Assembly (NCBI GenBank): GCA_021781575.1
Contig: JAJXWP010000011.1
Span: 46,311 to 110,310 of the forward strand
DNA length: 64,000 nucleotides
Direction of reading: 5' to 3'
From: Pseudomonadota bacterium
GTDB taxonomy: Bacteria > Pseudomonadota > Alphaproteobacteria > Rhodospirillales > Magnetospirillaceae
A program made the translations under genes and the position numbers. The first letter of the stretch is position 1, and each line of letters starts with the position of its first letter. Below, piece by piece: positions 19,871 to 32,212 of this stretch. A model generated the notes under the pieces. That model saw nothing but the letters and a program-made list of their open reading frames with translations. It did not search any database and was not told where the DNA came from.

Positions 19871-20345
19871 ATCTAGTACTCTTCCATTCAGTTGTCGTCG
19901 TCGATCTACTCAAATTCCAGAGGCTTGGTGACATTCGTCCACCGTGGCTCCCTCCAGTTTCCCGGTGCCACTACCGGGTCCCGATGTTCTAATGGTACAA
20001 CGTCAGCCTCTTCCCTTCCAAACCCGACCGCCGCCGGAACAGCCGAACGCAAGAGCGCCGCATGGCAGCGAAAATGAAATCATAGCACCAAAACACTGCT
20101 TCCGCACCCGCTTCTTCTTTTGATTCTCGGAGATTTTCGCGGGCCACGTGCGGAACTATCTGGTAACGCCGCGCCTCGACCGAAGACCACCCGAGGGAAA
20201 GACCAATGGCCTAAATGTTTGCACTTTTGGTCATGGTAAAGTCGACTATTTTGGCAAAAGCAAGACAAGCGAATCGGTATCGGAACAAATGGCAAGGACT
20301 CGACAAGAGATCGCCAGTTGACTGGTTTCATCGCCGGCCGCCGTC
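19871..20345 (-). promoter_or_regulatory. non-coding region, probable csp promoter and long 5' leader
   Basis: These 475 bp contain no convincing gene. On the minus strand a TATGAT hexamer (20084-20079) could be a -10 box, which would give csp a leader of about 200 nt, as is common for cold-shock mRNAs. The leader would contain a small stem CCCGGT/ACCGGG (19961-19978). The AT content is higher than in neighbouring genes. Confidence 0.35.
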
Positions 20346-20858
20346 TCAGCGGGCCATGAAGCCGTCGATTTCGGCTTGGTCAAGACGGCGCTCGCTGCCG
20401 TGAATGACGGCGCTGGCGATATCGATCATCTTCTGCAACCCACGCGAGGAATCCGAGCAAAGTAGCCGCACCACCTCCGGCTCGCCGTCTTCCAACGCCG
20501 TCGCAATTCTGTCCAGGACCGAGGCGATCAGGGCGTTCATCTGGCCGACCACCTCATCGAAGGGCTCCCGATAGCGCGGCGGCACATGATCATAGGCCTC
20601 GATGGCCAACTCCCTGTCGCGGAATTGGCTGTCACGGAAATGCTGCTGGTAGGTCTTCGGCTGCCAAGCCCGAGCCTCGTCGAAACATTCCGCAATATCC
20701 GGAATCATCTCGAGCATCATGACGATTTCATTGAAATGGTTCAGATAGTCTGTTGCCAGCAACGTCTGGGGATTGATATTCGTTCCTTCCGCCCGGGCGC
20801 TATAGGCCAAATATCGCTGATCCGCCACCGCTTCGCCGACATTCCCCCGTTTCGCCAT
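20346..20858 (-). CDS. hypothetical protein, mostly helical
   Basis: The 170-residue protein starts MAKRGNVGEAVADQRYLAYSARAEGTNINPQTLLATDYLNHFNE in outline. It has no signal peptide or membrane span and is rich in charged helices. It ends RRLDQAEIDGFMAR, a tail that resembles the '(D/N)Q(A/D)xID' peptides at the CheZ C-terminus and in FliM of this window. The frame is open to 20975, but that part overlaps rlmH and is unlike the rest. It is the last gene after rsfS-rlmH, 55 bp downstream. The family is not recognised; a regulatory or chemotaxis-related role is only a guess. Confidence 0.7.
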   Translation of the reverse strand: MAKRGNVGEAVADQRYLAYSARAEGTNINPQTLLATDYLNHFNEIVMMLEMIPDIAECFDEARAWQPKTYQQHFRDSQFRDRELAIEAYDHVPPRYREPFDEVVGQMNALIASVLDRIATALEDGEPEVVRLLCSDSSRGLQKMIDIASAVIHGSERRLDQAEIDGFMAR

Positions 20859-20913
20859 CGAACATGCGCCCCACGCTCGTCTGGCTAACAATAGCCACGT
20901 TCCGCGACGAGGA

Positions 20914-21390
20914 TCAATCCGGCTGCTGGACTCGCCCCCGATGATAGGGGTGGCCAGCCAATATGCACTCGGCACGATAGAGTTGCTCGGCCAACATTCC
21001 GCGCACCAGCATATGTGGCCAGGTCAACAGGCCTAACGATAAGAGAAGATCCGCCCGGTCGCACAGCCGCTCCGCATGGCCGTCAGCGCCGCCGATCAGA
21101 AAGGCCACCGGCTGCCGACCTTGGTCGCGCCACACCCCCATTCTGGCGGCGAGCCCCTCGCTGCTCAGCTGCTTGCCGCGTCCGTCGAGCACCACCAGCG
21201 GGGCACCGGCCGGCACGCAGGCCTCCAGCATGGCACCTTCCCGCATCATCCTCTCGGCGACCGGCAGGGGCCGTTTTTCCTCAACCTCCTTCACCGTCAG
21301 GTCCCAGCCGAGGCGGCGGCGGTAATGCTCGAACAGATCCTTCTCGGGACCGGGCCGGATCCGGCCGACCACCGCCAGAAGCAGGCGCAT
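20914..21390 (-). CDS. rlmH: 23S rRNA (pseudouridine1915-N3)-methyltransferase
   Basis: RlmH methylates pseudouridine 1915 in helix 69 of 23S rRNA in the assembled 70S ribosome. The 158-residue SPOUT-family protein shows VVLDGRGKQLSSEGLA, the SAM-binding knot FLIGGADGH, LLSLGLLTWPHMLVR and the C-terminal GHPYHRG. The usual loop residue is 'GGADGL/H', so it is conserved here. The start ATG overlaps the rsfS stop by 1 nt (TGATG), so the two are translationally coupled. This pairing is standard in alphaproteobacteria. Confidence 0.95.
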   Translation of the reverse strand: MRLLLAVVGRIRPGPEKDLFEHYRRRLGWDLTVKEVEEKRPLPVAERMMREGAMLEACVPAGAPLVVLDGRGKQLSSEGLAARMGVWRDQGRQPVAFLIGGADGHAERLCDRADLLLSLGLLTWPHMLVRGMLAEQLYRAECILAGHPYHRGRVQQPD

Positions 21391-21776
21391 CAGGCGATCA
21401 ACGCGCCGACCTTTTCCGCCGCCTTGCTGGCGGCCGGCACGCCCCACATGCGTTCCAGATTGTAGAAGCTGCGCACTTCGGGGCGGAACAGGTGGACAAC
21501 GATGTCGCCGGCGTCGATCAGCACCCAGTCGCCCTGCTGCATCCCTTCGACAGAGACGGGCAGGCCCAACTGCTTCAGCTTTTCCATAAGGTGGTCGGCC
21601 ATCGCGCCGACCTGACGCTGGGAGCGTCCGCTGGCGATCACCATATGGTCGGCGATGGAGGAACGTCCGCGGAGATCGATGACGGTGACGTCCTCTGCCT
21701 TGTCGTCATCGAGCGAGCCGACGACGGTTTCGACCAATTTGTCCGGGTCGAGCGGAGGAATCTCAGGTGAATGAAT
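21390..21776 (-). CDS. rsfS: ribosomal silencing factor RsfS, probable ATT start
   Basis: RsfS binds ribosomal protein uL14 and blocks subunit joining in starvation. The DUF143 fold is visible: LVETVVGSLDDDKAEDVTVIDLRGRSSIADHMVIASGRSQRQV, then GDWVLIDAGDIVVHLF and YNLERMWG. No ATG or GTG exists in this frame between the upstream stop and the conserved region. A TTG at 21737 has no ribosome site and would cut the N-terminal helix. An ATT at 21776 follows AAGGAG with 7-nt spacing and yields 128 residues (starting M-HSPEIPPLDPDKLVE). I choose ATT. It lies 45 bp after nadD. Confidence 0.88.
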   Translation of the reverse strand: MHSPEIPPLDPDKLVETVVGSLDDDKAEDVTVIDLRGRSSIADHMVIASGRSQRQVGAMADHLMEKLKQLGLPVSVEGMQQGDWVLIDAGDIVVHLFRPEVRSFYNLERMWGVPAASKAAEKVGALIA

Positions 21777-21821
21777 GGTGCTTCTCCTTCCAGGGGCGGC
21801 GCGCCCAACATCGCTGTCATC

Positions 21822-22445
21822 TCAGTAGCCGGCCGGTTGGCCGGCGCGGCCTTGCCGAATGGCCGTGGCCGAGGCGGGATGGCGCCGCAGATGGAGGAAC
21901 GCCCACGCGGGCGGTGTCCGTTCCGTCAGAAGGCGCGTTCCCCGCTCCGGCAATCGGCATCGCGAAAACCGCCGCGCCGCCTTACCAGCCAGTGACTTAT
22001 AAGAATATGGACTGCGATCGAAAACCGCAACGGCAACGGTCCGGAAGATGGCGCGCCAGCGATCCCACTGCGGGATCTGCCGCAGGTTGTCCGCTCCCAT
22101 CAGCCAGACGAAGCGCGCCCGTGGGAACCGCCTGGCGAGCAGCGCCAGGGTGTCGGCGGTGTAGCGCGTCCCAAGACGCGCCTCGATGCCGGTCACCCGG
22201 ATCTGCGGGTGGCCCGCCACCACGCCTTCGGCGGTGGTGATGCGCTCGTCCTGTGCCGCCATCCCGGCCAGCGGCTTCAGCGGATTCTGCGGACTGACCA
22301 GCCACCATACCTCATCGAGGCCGAGCCGGCGCAAGGCGCTGAGGCTGATATGGCGGTGCCCCTCGTGGGCCGGGTTGAACGACCCGCCCAGCAGGCCGAT
22401 GCGCCGCCGCCGGCGGTCGCCCCATGGATTTGGCGGCACGCACAT
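21822..22445 (-). CDS. nadD: nicotinate-nucleotide adenylyltransferase
   Basis: NadD adenylates nicotinate mononucleotide in NAD synthesis. The 207-residue protein has the nucleotidyltransferase signature GLLGGSFNPAHEGHRHIS, the substrate region SPQNPLK, the segment FVWLMGADNL, and a C-terminal SATAIRQG corresponding to the ISSTxIR motif. The open frame extends to 22787, but that part overlaps proA; ATG 22445 starts 12 bp after the proA stop. It sits in the series obgE-proB-proA-nadD-rsfS-rlmH, the common alphaproteobacterial order. Confidence 0.95.
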   Translation of the reverse strand: MCVPPNPWGDRRRRRIGLLGGSFNPAHEGHRHISLSALRRLGLDEVWWLVSPQNPLKPLAGMAAQDERITTAEGVVAGHPQIRVTGIEARLGTRYTADTLALLARRFPRARFVWLMGADNLRQIPQWDRWRAIFRTVAVAVFDRSPYSYKSLAGKAARRFSRCRLPERGTRLLTERTPPAWAFLHLRRHPASATAIRQGRAGQPAGY

Positions 22446-22456
22446 CGCCCGACCGG

Positions 22457-23731
22457 TCAGGGGCGCACCTGCCCCGAGCCCCTGACCACATACTTGAAGC
22501 TGGTCAGTTGCTCGACGCCGACCGGTCCGCGTGCGTGCAGCTTGCCGGTGGAAATGCCGATCTCGGCGCCCATGCCGAATTCGCCGCCATCGGCGAACTG
22601 GGTCGAGGCGTTGAGCATGACGATGGCGCTGTCGACCCCCGCAAAGAACTCGGCCGCCGTCGCCTCGTCGGCGGTGACGACGGCTTCGGTGTGGTGCGAG
22701 CCGTACCGGTCGATATGCTCGATCGCCTCCCTTACCCCATCGACGACCTTCACCGAGATGATGGCGTCCAGGTACTCGGTGCGCCAATCCTCCTCGCTGG
22801 CGGGCTTGACGCGGGCGTCGACCGCCTGGGTCGCGGCATCACCACGCACCTCACAGCCGGCGTCAAGCAGATCCCCGACCAGGACCGGCAGATGGCTTGC
22901 CGCAACCCGGCGGTCAATCAGCAGGGTCTCGGTGGCGCCGCAGATGCCCGTGCGCCGCATCTTGGCGTTCATCACCACGCGGCGCGCCATCTCGAGATCG
23001 GCAGCGCCATCCACATAGGTATGGCAGTTTCCTTCCAAGTGCTGGAACAGTGGAATGCGACTCTCGGCGACGACCCTCTCGATCAGCGAGCGGCCGCCGC
23101 GCGGCACGATGACGTCGATGAACTCGGTCATGCGCAGCATGATGCCAACGGCGGCGCGATCAGCGACCGGCACCATCTGGATACAGGTCGGCGGCAGGCC
23201 CGCCGCCGAAAGGCCCTGCTGCAGGCAGGCCAGGATCGCCCGCGACGAATGCAAGCTTTCCGAACCACCGCGCAGGATGGCCGCATTGCCAGCCTTCAGG
23301 CACAGAGCGCCGGCATCGGCAGTAACATTGGGCCGGCTCTCGTAGATGATGCCGACCACTCCCAACGGCACGCGCACTCGGGCGATGTCGAGGCCGTTGG
23401 GTCGCTGCCAGCGGGCGATCTCCTGGCCAACCGGGTCGGGCAGGCCGGCGATGTCTTCCAGGCCTTTGGCCATGGCCTCGATTCGCCGATCGTCGAGCAT
23501 CAACCGGTCCAGCATGGCACCCGCCAGGCCTTTGGCCGTCGCCGCAGCCATGTCCTGGTCATTAGCCAGGCGAATGACCTGCCGCCCCTGGCGAATGGCG
23601 CCGGCCGCAGCCGCCAGGGCGGCGTTCTTCTGGCCGGTGGCGGCCCGTGCCAGAAGCCGTGCCGCCGCACGGGCCTCGCGCCCGAGTTCGTTCATTAGGC
23701 CTTGCATGTCGAGAGAGTTGGTATCGGTCAT
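22457..23731 (-). CDS. proA: glutamate-5-semialdehyde dehydrogenase (gamma-glutamyl phosphate reductase)
   Basis: ProA reduces gamma-glutamyl phosphate to glutamate semialdehyde with NADPH in proline synthesis. The 424-residue protein has [31 protein letters not shown], the [11 protein letters not shown] stretch, the catalytic cysteine in [13 protein letters not shown], and the C-terminal family signature [25 protein letters not shown] in outline. The frame runs upstream into proB's end, but [11 protein letters not shown] at 23731 gives normal length. proB lies 88 bp upstream; nadD begins 11 bp downstream. Confidence 0.96.
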   Translation of the reverse strand: MTDTNSLDMQGLMNELGREARAAARLLARAATGQKNAALAAAAGAIRQGRQVIRLANDQDMAAATAKGLAGAMLDRLMLDDRRIEAMAKGLEDIAGLPDPVGQEIARWQRPNGLDIARVRVPLGVVGIIYESRPNVTADAGALCLKAGNAAILRGGSESLHSSRAILACLQQGLSAAGLPPTCIQMVPVADRAAVGIMLRMTEFIDVIVPRGGRSLIERVVAESRIPLFQHLEGNCHTYVDGAADLEMARRVVMNAKMRRTGICGATETLLIDRRVAASHLPVLVGDLLDAGCEVRGDAATQAVDARVKPASEEDWRTEYLDAIISVKVVDGVREAIEHIDRYGSHHTEAVVTADEATAAEFFAGVDSAIVMLNASTQFADGGEFGMGAEIGISTGKLHARGPVGVEQLTSFKYVVRGSGQVRP

Positions 23732-23819
23732 TCTTGTCACACCAGCCAATTCGAATGGCCATCCCGAGCCTCGGCGAGCCCCCCACGCCACGAGATCCTT
23801 CGGCCTCGCGGATAATCGC

Positions 23820-26176
<2,357 letters not shown>

Positions 26177-26184
26177 CTAAAGCC

Positions 26185-26212
26185 AAAAAAGGGGAATGGC
26201 GAACCATTCCCC
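26185..26212 (-). terminator. intrinsic terminator after rpmA
   Basis: On the minus strand GGGGAATGG / CCATTCCCC forms a 9-bp perfect stem with a TTCG tetraloop, followed by TTTTTT. It lies between rpmA and obgE, ending the ribosomal protein operon or attenuating read-through into obgE-proBA. Confidence 0.9.
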
Positions 26213-26253
26213 TTCTTCATTTCATTAGCAACGTGACGGGGAACGGGCTTGAC

Positions 26254-26511
26254 TTAAGCCGCCGGCTCCACCGAAACGAACGTCCGGCCTTGGGCCTTGG
26301 TGGCGAACACGACACGCCCACCGGTCAGCGCGAACAAGGTATGGTCAGTGCCCATGCCCACATTGGCGCCGGGATGGAACTTGGTGCCGCGCTGGCGGAC
26401 GATGATGTTGCCGGGGATCACCGCTTCGCCGCCGAACTTCTTGACGCCGAGACGCCGGCCTTCCGAATCGCGGCCGTTGCGGGAACTACCGCCTGCCTTT
26501 TTATGAGCCAT
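26254..26511 (-). CDS. rpmA: 50S ribosomal protein L27
   Basis: L27 is near the peptidyl transferase centre of the 50S subunit. The 85-residue protein has the family signature [46 protein letters not shown] and the C-terminal FVSVEPAA. It starts 28 bp after rplU, the conserved gene pair. Confidence 0.98.
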   Translation of the reverse strand: MAHKKAGGSSRNGRDSEGRRLGVKKFGGEAVIPGNIIVRQRGTKFHPGANVGMGTDHTLFALTGGRVVFATKAQGRTFVSVEPAA

Positions 26512-26539
26512 TGATCAAACTCCCAATTCCAGCGAAGCG

Positions 26540-26842
26540 TCAGGCCCCGGCGATGCCGGTGATGCGCAGGACCGTGAGCTCCTGGCGGTGACCCTTCTTG
26601 CGCCGGTAATTCTGGCGGCGCTTCTTCTTGAAGATGATGACTTTGTCTGCCCGGGTCTGTTCGATCACCGTGGCGGTGACGCTGGCGCCGGCCACGGTGG
26701 GCGCGCCGACCTTGTCACCGACCAGCAAGACCTGGTCGAGGGTGACGGTGTCGCCGGCCTGCCCCGGCAGTTTTTCGACGCGGATAACGTCGTTGGGGGC
26801 GACTTTATATTGCTTGCCGCCGGTCTTGATGACTGCGAACAT
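26540..26842 (-). CDS. rplU: 50S ribosomal protein L21
   Basis: L21 binds 23S rRNA in the 50S subunit. The 100-residue protein begins [20 protein letters not shown] and has the conserved [19 protein letters not shown] basic segment and the C-terminal LTVLRITGI. It heads the rplU-rpmA operon. No leader peptide or riboswitch was evident in the upstream 170 bp before the tRNA gene on the other strand. Confidence 0.98.
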   Translation of the reverse strand: MFAVIKTGGKQYKVAPNDVIRVEKLPGQAGDTVTLDQVLLVGDKVGAPTVAGASVTATVIEQTRADKVIIFKKKRRQNYRRKKGHRQELTVLRITGIAGA

Positions 26843-27012
26843 GAGTTCTTACCATTCACGCAAACGTATACCAGCGGGCCCAGGCCTCGCCGCGAGAGGC
26901 GGGAAATATACCGTCCGAGCCCTCGCTGTCAATTAGAAATCTGTGATCGCCGGTTCCGTCAAACTGGTTGCGCTGCCCCGACGCTTGTACTAAATTCCGC
27001 CCTTCCCGAAGC

Positions 27013-27102
27013 GGAGGGGTGCCGGAGCGGCCGATCGGGGCGGTCTCGAAAACCGTTGTACCAGCGATGGTACCGTGGGTTCGAATCCCACCCCCTCCGC
27101 CA
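27013..27102 (+). tRNA. tRNA-Ser(CGA)
   Basis: The 90-nt sequence folds as a class II tRNA. The acceptor stem is GGAGGGG/CCCCTCC with discriminator G and an encoded CCA (27100-27102), the anticodon loop is CTCGAAA with anticodon CGA at 27047-27049, a long variable arm (TTGTACCAGCGATGGTACCG) is present, and the T arm is GTGGG TTCGAAT CCCAC. It reads UCG codons. It is divergent from rplU. Confidence 0.96.
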
Positions 27103-27236
27103 TTTTCCCAGATTTCTGCCAAACCTGTGGACAGTGCTGCCTGCCATGGGGGTAGCGCGAGCCCCCTCTTGTCTACATTTTTGGCTCGCCCCGCAACATG
27201 CGGGGCAACATGGCGGCCCGTCGCCTTTCCGTTGCT
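27103..27236. other. short intergenic stretch downstream of tRNA-Ser
   Basis: No gene is seen in these 134 bp. A small inverted repeat around CCCCGCAACATGCGGGGC (27190-27207) could end tRNA or neighbouring transcription. No direct repeat of the tRNA 3' end was noticed, so integration is not supported by an att site. Confidence 0.4.
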
Positions 27237-27443
27237 TCACAGTTCGTACGCGCTCTTGAGCCGTTCGATGACGGTATTCGGCGCCATATCGACCTTGAAC
27301 TGCTTCGGGTCAAATTCCCCCTTTACCGCAAGAGCGGAAATCAACGTCTCCATATCGGCGCGAACTTTCTCGGATATCGCAGCTTCGCCAAAAAACGCTG
27401 GGTCGAGTGCCTCCACGATCAAGACGAAGCCTGGAGGACTCAC
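27237..27443 (-). CDS. small hypothetical protein or gene remnant
   Basis: The 68-residue frame starts at GTG and reads as a plausible protein: a short N-terminus, then the helical ISEKVRADMETLISALAVKG, then EFDPKQFKVDMAPNTVIERLKSAYEL. It uses codons that are uncommon in this genome (ATA, TTT, GTA, AAA) and its ribosome site is weak. A stop lies five codons upstream. It could be the 3' remnant of a transferred gene next to tRNA-Ser. The function is unknown. Confidence 0.4.
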   Translation of the reverse strand: MSPPGFVLIVEALDPAFFGEAAISEKVRADMETLISALAVKGEFDPKQFKVDMAPNTVIERLKSAYEL

Positions 27444-27499
27444 ACCTTCAAGTCATTGGCCGGACACCACCGCGACCAAATCGCGCCGTCATGGCGCAC

Positions 27500-27531
27500 C
27501 AAAAGAAGAGGCCCGGTGTCGCCACCGGGCC
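27500..27531 (-). terminator. intrinsic terminator of the phasin gene
   Basis: On the minus strand GGCCCGGTG / CACCGGGCC forms a 9-bp stem with GCGA loop, followed by TCTTCTTTT. It lies about 28 bp after the phasin stop codon. Confidence 0.9.
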
Positions 27532-27558
27532 CGACTTCATGCAACCGGCTGAAAATGC

Positions 27559-27909
27559 TCAGGCGGCCTTGAACAGGCTGGTCAGCGCCTGGACGCGGGC
27601 GTTCAGCGGGGCCATGCTGCTGGTGAGGACATTGTTGGTCAGTTCCTGCAGCTTACGGCCTTCGGCGACGAAGCTCTCAAGGTTCGACTTCGCCAGGTTG
27701 GCGTAGATCGCCTGGAATTCACCGGGGTTCTTGGCGGCGGTCAAGGCCTTGACCGCCACCGAGGTCTGCTCGATGGACTGGTTGGCCAGGGCCGTGTAGG
27801 CCTTGCTCAGTTCCTCGAGGCCCTTCACGGCCAGGGTGCCGCTTTTCACGAAGGCGTCGACGTTCTCTTTTCCGAAGGCGACGATCTGGTCGAAATTCTG
27901 GGTGGTCAT
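27559..27909 (-). CDS. phasin (PHA granule-associated protein)
   Basis: Phasins coat polyhydroxyalkanoate granules and control their number and surface. The 116-residue protein from ATG 27909 has the phasin 2 pattern: NFDQIVAFGKENVDAFVKSGTLAVKGLEELSKAYTALANQSIE, then a helical AKNPGEFQAIYANLAKSNLESFVAEGRKLQELTNNV, ending LNARVQALTSLFKAA. The open frame extends upstream to 27969, but GAGGA precedes the ATG at 27909. It is monocistronic behind TGC-rich palindromes and ends in a strong terminator. Confidence 0.93.
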   Translation of the reverse strand: MTTQNFDQIVAFGKENVDAFVKSGTLAVKGLEELSKAYTALANQSIEQTSVAVKALTAAKNPGEFQAIYANLAKSNLESFVAEGRKLQELTNNVLTSSMAPLNARVQALTSLFKAA

Positions 27910-27960
27910 AGCGCGTCCTCGCAAGGTGGGTGTGGAGCCGGCCGCAACCGCTCCCGGCGA

Positions 27961-27975
27961 TTGCTGCACTGCAAC
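27961..27975. promoter_or_regulatory. TGC-rich motif upstream of phasin, possible PhaR site
   Basis: TTGCTGCACTGCAAC contains TGCTGCA and TGCA elements and lies about 50 bp before the phasin start. PhaR-type repressors of alphaproteobacteria bind TGC-rich repeats. Together with the palindrome at 28015-28035 it suggests that PHA controls this gene. Confidence 0.45.
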
Positions 27976-28014
27976 ACGGGGAGATTACCCACTTTGTGGA
28001 AGATTGGAAAGATC

Positions 28015-28035
28015 TTTTTGTGCATTGCACAAAAA
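28015..28035. promoter_or_regulatory. 21-bp palindrome upstream of phasin, candidate PhaR operator
   Basis: TTTTTGTGCA-T-TGCACAAAAA is a perfect palindrome around a central base, in the promoter region about 110 bp before the phasin gene. The TGCATTGCA core matches the TGC-rich type recognised by PhaR. It could alternatively act as a terminator for alaS, because on either strand it ends in a T-run. Confidence 0.5.
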
Positions 28036-28088
28036 TGACATCCCACCCCTTCGAACGGTCCGACAGCGCCCCATCCCGGTGACGGCCG

Positions 28089-30737
<2,649 letters not shown>

Positions 30738-31004
30738 GGCTTTCTACGTAGGCATGGCAAGCCCCCGGCCCAAGGCTCGGGCCTGGTCGAGCCGCCTTTG
30801 TAACAAGGGTTATGGGGAGTGTCCAGGGATCGCCGGGAGCAGACAGGCTTGACCGGGCGAAAGACCGGATTTCAACGCCAAGCCCTGGCCATCGCCAGGC
30901 TACGCCAAAAGGCATCTTTGCCTGGCCGAACCGCCACGGGCGCCAAGGACGGATCTCCGCCAAGTCGGCGGCAGCCCATCCGTAGCACCATGTGTGGCGG
31001 AGCC

Positions 31005-32075
31005 TTAATCGACGACCCCGTCCTGGTCGCCGGGGCTGCCGCTCATGGCATCGGCGACGGTGCGGGCATTGGCACGGATGGTCGCCTCGATCTCGGCACC
31101 AACGGCGGGATTGTCGCGCAGGAAAGCTTTGGCGTTCTCACGCCCTTGGCCAATACGCTGGGAATTATAGGAGAACCACGCACCCGACTTTTCGACCACG
31201 CCGGCCTTGACGCCAAGGTCGATGAGTTCGCCGGTCTTGGATACGCCTTCCCCGTACATGATATCGAATTCCACCACCTTGAACGGCGGCGCCAGCTTGT
31301 TCTTGACCACCTTGACCCGTGTCTGGTTGCCCACCACCTCGTCGCGGTCCTTGATGCTGCCGATCCGCCGGATATCCAGGCGAACCGAAGCGTAGAACTT
31401 CAGCGCATTGCCGCCGGTGGTGGTTTCCGGGCTGCCGAACATGACACCGATCTTCATGCGGATCTGGTTGATAAAGATCACCATGCAGCGGGATTTCGAC
31501 ACCGTGGCCGTCAGTTTGCGCAGGGCCTGACTCATCAGGCGGGCCTGCAGGCCGACATGCGAATCGCCCATCTCGCCTTCCAGTTCGGCACGAGGCACCA
31601 GGGCGGCCACCGAGTCCACCACCAGCACGTCGATGGCCCCCGAGCGCACCAGCGTGTCGGCGATCTCCAACGCCTGTTCACCGGCGTCGGGCTGCGATAT
31701 CAGCAATTCGTCAAGGTCGACCCCGAGCTTGCGGGCATAGGTCGGATCAAGGGCATGCTCGGCGTCGACGAAGGCGCAGGTCCCGCCTTTCCGCTGGGCT
31801 TCGGCAATGACGTGCAGCGCCAGCGTCGTCTTGCCGGAGCTTTCCGGCCCGTAGATCTCGATGATGCGCCCACGCGGCAGGCCGCCGATGCCGAGCGCCA
31901 GGTCGAGGCCCAGCGATCCGGTGGAAATGGCATCCGTCTCCACAACCTCACGCTGGCCCATGCGCATGACCGAGCCTTTCCCGAAGGCCCGCTCGATCTG
32001 CGTCAGGGCGGCGTCCAAAGCTTTCTGCTTGTCCATGGTATCCTTGTCCACCAGGCGGAGGGTGGTCTGAGTCAT
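31005..32075 (-). CDS. recA: recombinase RecA
   Basis: RecA promotes strand exchange and triggers LexA self-cleavage. The 356-residue protein from ATG 32075 starts [24 protein letters not shown] and has Walker [11 protein letters not shown], Walker B-like [29 protein letters not shown] (L2 region), and a variable C-terminus ending PGDQDGVVD. An in-frame upstream ATG at 32090 is less likely; alpha RecA N-termini match 32075. Two SOS-box-like elements lie upstream. Confidence 0.97.
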   Translation of the reverse strand: MTQTTLRLVDKDTMDKQKALDAALTQIERAFGKGSVMRMGQREVVETDAISTGSLGLDLALGIGGLPRGRIIEIYGPESSGKTTLALHVIAEAQRKGGTCAFVDAEHALDPTYARKLGVDLDELLISQPDAGEQALEIADTLVRSGAIDVLVVDSVAALVPRAELEGEMGDSHVGLQARLMSQALRKLTATVSKSRCMVIFINQIRMKIGVMFGSPETTTGGNALKFYASVRLDIRRIGSIKDRDEVVGNQTRVKVVKNKLAPPFKVVEFDIMYGEGVSKTGELIDLGVKAGVVEKSGAWFSYNSQRIGQGRENAKAFLRDNPAVGAEIEATIRANARTVADAMSGSPGDQDGVVD

Positions 32076-32130
32076 GTTGCGGTCCCCCACTTATTCCACA
32101 GGACGATCGGGCGATGCAATCGGCATCACT

Positions 32131-32145
32131 GTACCCTCTTTGTTC
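32131..32145 (-). promoter_or_regulatory. secondary SOS-box-like element near recA
   Basis: On the minus strand GAAC-N7-GTAC matches the alphaproteobacterial SOS box (GAAC-N7-GAAC) except for one base. It lies 18 bp closer to recA than the perfect box. It may be a cooperative second LexA site or chance. Confidence 0.4.
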
Positions 32146-32162
32146 CGCATGGCAAGAGGAAA

Positions 32163-32177
32163 GTTCGCATATTGTTC
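32163..32177 (-). promoter_or_regulatory. SOS box (LexA site) of recA
   Basis: On the minus strand GAAC-AATATGC-GAAC is a perfect match to the direct-repeat LexA box GAAC-N7-GAAC of alphaproteobacteria. It stands about 90 bp before the recA start. Confidence 0.88.
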
Positions 32178-32212
32178 TCACGCGCTCGGGGAATAGCGTT
32201 CTGCACCAAGAC

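Noticed and set aside
20080..20331. 83-codon frame upstream of csp
   Set aside because: No ribosome site, Ser/Arg-rich composition and no gene-like pattern; better explained as leader or promoter DNA.
27013..27543. Genomic island at tRNA-Ser
   Set aside because: No integrase, no att repeat and the region is only about 450 bp; at most a remnant.
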